A stretch of 64,000 nucleotides of DNA from Pagrus major. Lineage: Eukaryota; Chordata; Actinopteri; Spariformes; Sparidae. The stretch is from contig NC_133219.1 in NCBI RefSeq assembly GCF_040436345.1, positions 24,650,709 through 24,714,708 on the forward strand, written 5' to 3'. Positions within the stretch are counted from its first letter, which is position 1; the number at the start of each line of letters is the position of its first letter. Positions 59,419 through 64,000 of this stretch are shown piece by piece. Below the pieces are notes generated by a model, which did not search any database, was not told the origin of the DNA, and saw only the letters and a list, made by a program, of their open reading frames with translations. The position numbers and the translations under genes were made by a program.

Positions 59419-61126
59419 ATTAAAGCTGCAAGCAGCGATGAACGGGCCCTCGCAGGCCACGCGGGTCGGGCCGTGCTGCTGTCGGGGCGTGCTCCTTACC
59501 CGGACCCATTGCCCCGTTATTGTGCGGGCATGTCTTAATTGATAGCCAAAAAGTGGTTTTGTGTTGATAATAGCGCCACCTGCTGGTGATATTTGGTGTG
59601 TGAGTTACAGGGGCCGGTCTATACCACCCCAATCAGTTTCATATCCATAAGTGTTATGGTGTGGGCACAGTGCCAATTATAAAATGAAACTGCCAACAGA
59701 GCGCCACCTAGTGTCAGATCGGTAACACCTTCGTCAGCTTTCCAGGAGGCCATTGGCAATCAGTGTACCAAGTTTCGTGTTAATCCGACCAACCGATGTC
59801 GAGATATAAAATACTTCAATTTAAATAGCGCCACCTAGTGGTCATGGGCCAATATTTTGCACAGAGCCTTAGGGGCTCATGGGAAAGTAGTGTCCTGAGT
59901 TTCATGTCATTTGGACACACCAATGTGGAGATATGCAACACTTCCTGTTTTGACCCAAATCCACAGGAAGTTGTTATTTAATAACTTGAGTATTCTTTGG
60001 GGTATCAAAATTCTTTTAATAACTTTTTGCCAGAAGGGTCCACTGATGCTGTGTGCAAAGTTTGGTGAAAATCGGTGAAATTGCCTGGGAGGAGTTCGAA
60101 TAAGTAGGTTTGCGACATTTCGCGAGCTAGCGAAAAAAAACGCAGGCGCAAATGGGCGTGGCCTATATCAGGAGATTCAGCAAGATTCACTGAACGCGTG
60201 GATATAAGGTTTTTGAATGTGTGACAAAGTATGTGGGAGTTATTAGGCAAAAACGGTTTGTGTTGATGATAGCGCCACCTGCTGGTCATTTTTGGTGTGT
60301 GAGTTACAGGGGTCGGTCTATACCACCCCTGTCAATTTCATATCCATAAGTGTTATGGTGTGGGCACAGTGCCAAATATAAAAAGAAACTGCCACCAATG
60401 CGCCACCTAGTGTCAGATCGGTAACCCCTTTGTCAGCTGTCCTCAGGAGGGCAGTGGCAATGAGTGTACCAAGTTTTGTGTTAATCCGACCAACCGATGT
60501 CGAGATATAAAATAGTTCAATTTAAAGAGCGCCACCTAGTGGTCATCAACCAAAATTTAGCACAGAGCCTTAGGGCCTCATGAGGAAGTAGGATGCTGAG
60601 TTTGACGTCATTTGGACAAACCAATGTGGAGATATGCAACACTTCCTGTTTGGAACGAAATCTGCAGGAAGTTGTTATTTAATAACTTGAGTATTCTTTG
60701 GAATATCAAAATTCTTTTAATAACTTTTTGTCAGGAGGGTCCACAGATGCTGCATGCAAAGTTTGGAGCAAATTGGTGATATTGCCTGGGAGGAGTTCGA
60801 AAAAGTAGGTTTGCGACATTTCGCGAGCTAGTGAAAAAAAACGATAGGCAAAAATGGGCGTGGCCTATATCAGGAGATTCAGCAAGATTCACTGAACGCG
60901 TGGATATAAGGTTTTTGAATGTGCGACAAAGTATGTGGGAGTTATTAGGCAAAACGCACTTTTCTTGATTGTAGCGCCACGTAGTGGTGGAAATTCACAA
61001 CGACAACAGATTATAAAATTTTTCACGAAGCCTAATGACTTTGCCAAATAAAATCGAGTTTTCATTCACATTCAGGCAGTGAAAAATGCGATCATTTTGG
61101 ACGAAGGAATAAAATAATAATAATAA

Positions 61127-61157
<31 letters not shown>

Positions 61158-61205
61158 CATTCGAAAAACAATAGGGACCTCGCAGGTTCCCTGCTCGGGC
61201 CCTAA
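59419..61205 (+). repeat. Array unit 8: third copy of unit 2
   Basis: Matches unit 6 at an offset of 3,540 bp and unit 2 at 10,053 bp. Complete with head and tail. Confidence 0.9.
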
Positions 61206-61218
61206 AAATAAATATATA

Positions 61219-61746
61219 CAGTATCTCACAAAAGTGAGTACTCCCCTTGCGTTTTTGTAAATATTTTATCATACCTTTTCATGGGACAACACTGAAGAAA
61301 TGACACTTTGCTACAATGTAAAGTAGTCAGTGTACAGCTTGTATAACAGTGTAAATGTACTGTCCCCTCAAAATAACTCAACACACAGCCATTAATGTCT
61401 GAACCGCTGGCAACAAAAGTGAGTACACCCCTAAGTGAAAATGTCCAAACTGGGCCCAATTAGCCATTTTGTATTTTTTGAATTGTTGCTCTACATAAAG
61501 ATGGCCTAGGCTATAAGAAGATTGCCAACACCCTGAAACTGAACTGCAGCACGGTGGCCAAGACCATCAGCCGTTTAACAGGACAGGTTCCACTCAGAAC
61601 AGGCCTCGCCATGGTCGACCAAGGAAGTTGAGTGCACGTGCTCAGCGTCATATCCAGAGGTCGTCTGGAGGTTGTCTATCCCATGAAAAGATATAATAAA
61701 ATATTTACAAAAATGTGAGGGGTGTACTCACTTTTGTGAGATACTG
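61219..61746 (+). mobile_element. Tc1-like element with internal deletion
   Basis: The terminal inverted repeats CAGTATCTCACAAAAGTGAG and CTCACTTTTGTGAGATACTG are flanked by TA on both sides (61217-61218, 61747-61748). Inside, 61500-61680 encodes the start of a Tc1 transposase: the helix-turn-helix GLGYKKIANTLKLNCSTVAK, then after a one-base deletion near 61576 the RPRHGRPRKLSARAQRH segment. The catalytic DDE domain is missing. 528 bp in total. Confidence 0.92.
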
Positions 61747-61806
61747 TATATGTATGTATGTATGTATATATATATATACATGTATATATGTGTGTGTGTG
61801 TGTGTA
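61747..61806. repeat. TATG/TA/GT simple repeat
   Basis: TATG units, then TATATA, then (GT)n, starting directly at the Tc1 target site. Confidence 0.85.
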
Positions 61807-61843
61807 ACATGTATCATGTAACTATATGTAACAGTCCCGTCTT

Positions 61844-62665
61844 TCAGGAATACACAATCCTTGTTAGTGGAGTTTGGAAGCATATTCCCTTTTCTTTTAA
61901 CACTCTCTTAATCAGGATGTATTCCTTTTGTTTCAGCATCACTTCTGTTGCGTAGTCATGATCAAAAGTCACTAGCTTACACTCAAGAGTGATGGGCTTT
62001 TTCCAAGCGGCACGGAGGACGTTCTCTTTAGTTGTGAACTTCAGGAACTGTAAGACTATGGATCTTGGTGTTGCATTATCCGGGGGCATAGCCCCCAAAG
62101 CCCTGTATGCCCGCTGGATTCCCAAGTCCACCTCGGGTCCAATTTCCTCACCTAACTCAGTCCTGATGAGGTTCTCCACAAAGGTAATGATGGGGGTGCC
62201 TTCTGCTGCTTCTCTCACACCATACAGTCCGATATTATTCCTGCGTGAGAGTTCTTCTAGATCTGTTACTTTAGCCTATAGAGTGTGTTGCATGTTTAGC
62301 AGGGAGGCCACTGCATCTTTTGCACCCGTCCACCATGTCTCCATATCTCTGATGCGTTGTTCAGCTTCGTCCAGCCTTTCAGTTGTGAGCTTGATTTTCC
62401 CTGCTGTCTCCTTGATCCTCTGGTTAATGTCACCACTCAACTCATTCAGTTGCTTCTTAATGTCCACCTGGAAGTTGTTTTGAAGGTCGGGTAGCTGTTT
62501 CGTGATATCGCTCCTAAGCTCATGCATTTCCAAGGTCATGTATTTCAGCACTTCTAGTATTGAAGTCAGTTCTGCTGTCTCTCCAGCTAGCTTATTAGCC
62601 TGCGCTTCCTTGCTGCCATCTTTGTCTGTGTTAGCACTCTCCACAGGGTCGATTTCCCTATCCGA
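61844..62665 (-). pseudogene. L1 ORF1p-like pseudogene without ORF2
   Basis: The - strand frame has a coiled-coil part (LPDLQNNFQVDIKKQLNEL, then RLDEAEQRIRDMETWW) ending at an in-frame TAG near 62278. After this stop the protein continues in the same frame as KVTDLEELSRRNNIGLYGV and the RRM-like/C-terminal part (SIVLQFLKFTTKENVLRAAW). Upstream, a TAA near 62682 breaks the expected start, and no ATG lies between it and the coiled coil. There is no ORF2 downstream. The fragment meets simple repeats and the Tc1 element instead. Confidence 0.8.
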
Positions 62666-62699
62666 AGCATCCTTTTTGTCTTACCCTCGCGACTTATGA

Positions 62700-63440
62700 C
62701 AACACTTATCCTTTCCCTCTTCCATCTTCCATGTTGTTTGGGTGAATACCTGTTGTAATAAATTACTGAATTATGGGGGATGTACCTGACTGGTAAAGAG
62801 CTAACTTGTCACACGTCCAACAGTGAATCAGTGCCACCGGAAGTCTGGTCTTTATAATCTGAATGACTTGCAACAATGAATTTGCACTGAAACAAATTAA
62901 ATATATAAAATAAATAACTAAAAGGGATTGAACTAAACATTGAGAAGGGGGGAAATATTGCTGCCTATTCATTCGAAGCATGTGGCTGGAAATTACAAAT
63001 TGGTAATATGTGTTGCCCAAACACATCTGAAAGCAAGAGTGTTTATAACTGATTGCAGTGCTGAAAACCCAGACATAGAGTGGCAAGGGATGACCAAATG
63101 GGGATTATAATGCACACTTTTAGAAAATCTGTCTTCCTTAAACATGAAAAGTAGTGTGAAGAATGAAAAAGAAAGCTTAAGAGTGAAGTTAAAATCATGC
63201 ATACCTTTTCACCTCTGCACACCAATCACTGTGTGAACTGGATACACTTGCTGGCTTTTAAAAGGAACAAAACTGTTTTGATGCATGATGTTATTTCATC
63301 AAATCTTATCTCAAAATGTTGTTAAAAATGGTGTTTAGCAGGTATAATGTTTGCCATCTTAGTTTAGTGTGTTAGCATTCTAGCATTTTCTAATAGTACA
63401 ACTGAAGGCGATGGGAATGTTACTAGTTTAGCAGGGACTT
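62700..63440. other. No feature recognised
   Basis: AT-rich sequence with no recognised gene or repeat. Confidence 0.4.
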
Positions 63441-63449
63441 AGTCATAAA

Positions 63450-63960
63450 GAAGTACTGGGAAAACTGAAAATTTGACCTGATGATGGCACTAAATGTAAA
63501 GTTGTCACCAAAGTTATTGCAATTTATCCTAAGGGGGACATGAATTTCTGCAACAGATGTCATGGCAATCCATCGAATAGTTAAGTCATTTCACTCAAAA
63601 TCAGAAATGTCAATCTCATGATTGAAGAGTCGTTAGGGTTCATCATCTGGGGAAAATGAACGTCTGTACAAAAAGTTGCTGCCAATCCATCGATACCGAG
63701 ATATTTCACTTACAAATTTAAACCTTGCCCTGCTAAAACTAGATGAAACTTGTAAGGATTCATCCTCTGGGCAGCATGGTATATCTGTGTCAAATGACAT
63801 GACAAGACATGGATGTCGAGACATTTCACAAAAAAAAAAAAAAAAAAAAAAGTCAACCTCATGGTGGTCTGTCTCACCAGATGTAGACTGCAGGGATATG
63901 TCTTCCATTCTTCCATCCTTTTTCAGGCGGCATTCTGATTTCTGGTTTCAAAATCTCTTT
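63450..63960. repeat. Dispersed repeat with about 140-bp internal periods
   Basis: Three degraded periods share CATC(C)TCTGGG..CATGAA..TCTGT and GGCAATCCATCGA..GAGATATTTCAC blocks (around 63530-63600, 63640-63710 and 63750-63830). An A-run lies at 63829-63850. This resembles a very common fish repeat. Its build recalls the degenerate sub-blocks of the array at 48-61 kb (both contain GTCGAGATAT-type phrases). Confidence 0.5.
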
Positions 63961-64000
63961 TGCAATGGGACACAACAAGAACCTATGAAAATGGCAAGCT

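Larger units (their letters stand above)
48369..61205 (+). repeat. 12.8-kb head-to-tail array of a large CTCF-motif-rich repeat
   Basis: Units start ATTAAAGCTGCAAGCAGCG and end with CTCGGGCCCTAAT. Starts are at 48369, 49366, 52649, 54166, 55879 and 59419; further units without a head begin at 51154 and 57667. Full units are about 1.79 kb and are built from about 700-bp internal repeats. Each 700-bp period carries three GCGCCACC-type motifs at spacings of about 128, 128 and 444 bp. The small open frames found throughout (70-94 codons) are the same few chance frames repeated and are not genes. All units lie in the same direction. The start has a GCTGC-AA-GCAGC hairpin and the end a GGGACCT-CGC-AGGTTCCC hairpin. 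Confidence 0.92.

Noticed and set aside
48369..61205. Regular repeat spacing suggesting a CRISPR array
   Set aside because: Units are over a kilobase with internal repeats and no unique 30-bp spacers; the DNA is from a vertebrate.
48370..61272. Dozens of 66-127 codon frames on the - strand of the array
   Set aside because: They are the same few frames recurring at the repeat period, have no domain and decay with the repeat; chance frames.

Overview
The window looks like chromosomal DNA of a teleost fish, probably a percomorph. Two vertebrate genes with introns sit among L1/Tx1-like and CR1/L2/Rex-like LINEs, hAT, Tc1 and MITE-type DNA transposons and long CA/GT microsatellites. I saw no bacterial operon, CRISPR array, rRNA or tRNA gene. 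The exact species cannot be told from the sequence.

Layout. 1-13.5 kb is transposon-rich: a foldback element, a 5'-truncated LINE with a long open RT frame (751-4262), an almost full-length L1-like LINE with ORF1 and a broken ORF2 (5003-about 11060), a hAT-like element with about 440-bp arms and a perfect 8-bp target duplication (11105-12450), and a further inverted-repeat element that ends just before adi1. 13.6-17.1 kb holds all four coding exons of adi1 (+ strand; acireductone dioxygenase, methionine salvage). 20.4-33.2 kb holds the last nine coding exons of trappc12 (- strand; TRAPP complex TPR subunit). The genes are convergent, matching the ADI1-TRAPPC12 neighbourhood known on human chromosome 2p25. 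The first half of trappc12 is not visible, so 33.2-64 kb is read as one very long trappc12 intron or 5' region filled with repeats.

Inside 33.2-64 kb there is a broken L1 tail (34.2-35.4 kb), a nested stack of four elements at 39.3-45.2 kb (a hAT-like shell, a nearly intact CR1/L2-group LINE with a single stop codon, and a MITE that holds a hAT with a BED zinc-finger mini-gene), and a 12.8-kb head-to-tail array (48.37-61.2 kb). The array has eight large units, two of which form a block repeated essentially unchanged 6,513 bp further on. A deleted Tc1 element, an L1 ORF1 pseudogene and a dispersed repeat follow.

The most interesting signal is in the array. It carries about 47 copies of a GCGCCACCT(A/G)(G/C)TGG-type motif, all in one orientation, and the better copies fit the published vertebrate CTCF consensus when read on the - strand. 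This could be a repeat-borne, one-way CTCF cluster in the trappc12 region, or simply a repeat whose sequence resembles CTCF sites. A second signal is that three trappc12 5' splice sites are followed almost at once by CA repeats on the transcribed strand, and one of these exons also has a very long pyrimidine tract at its acceptor, which suggests regulated splicing.
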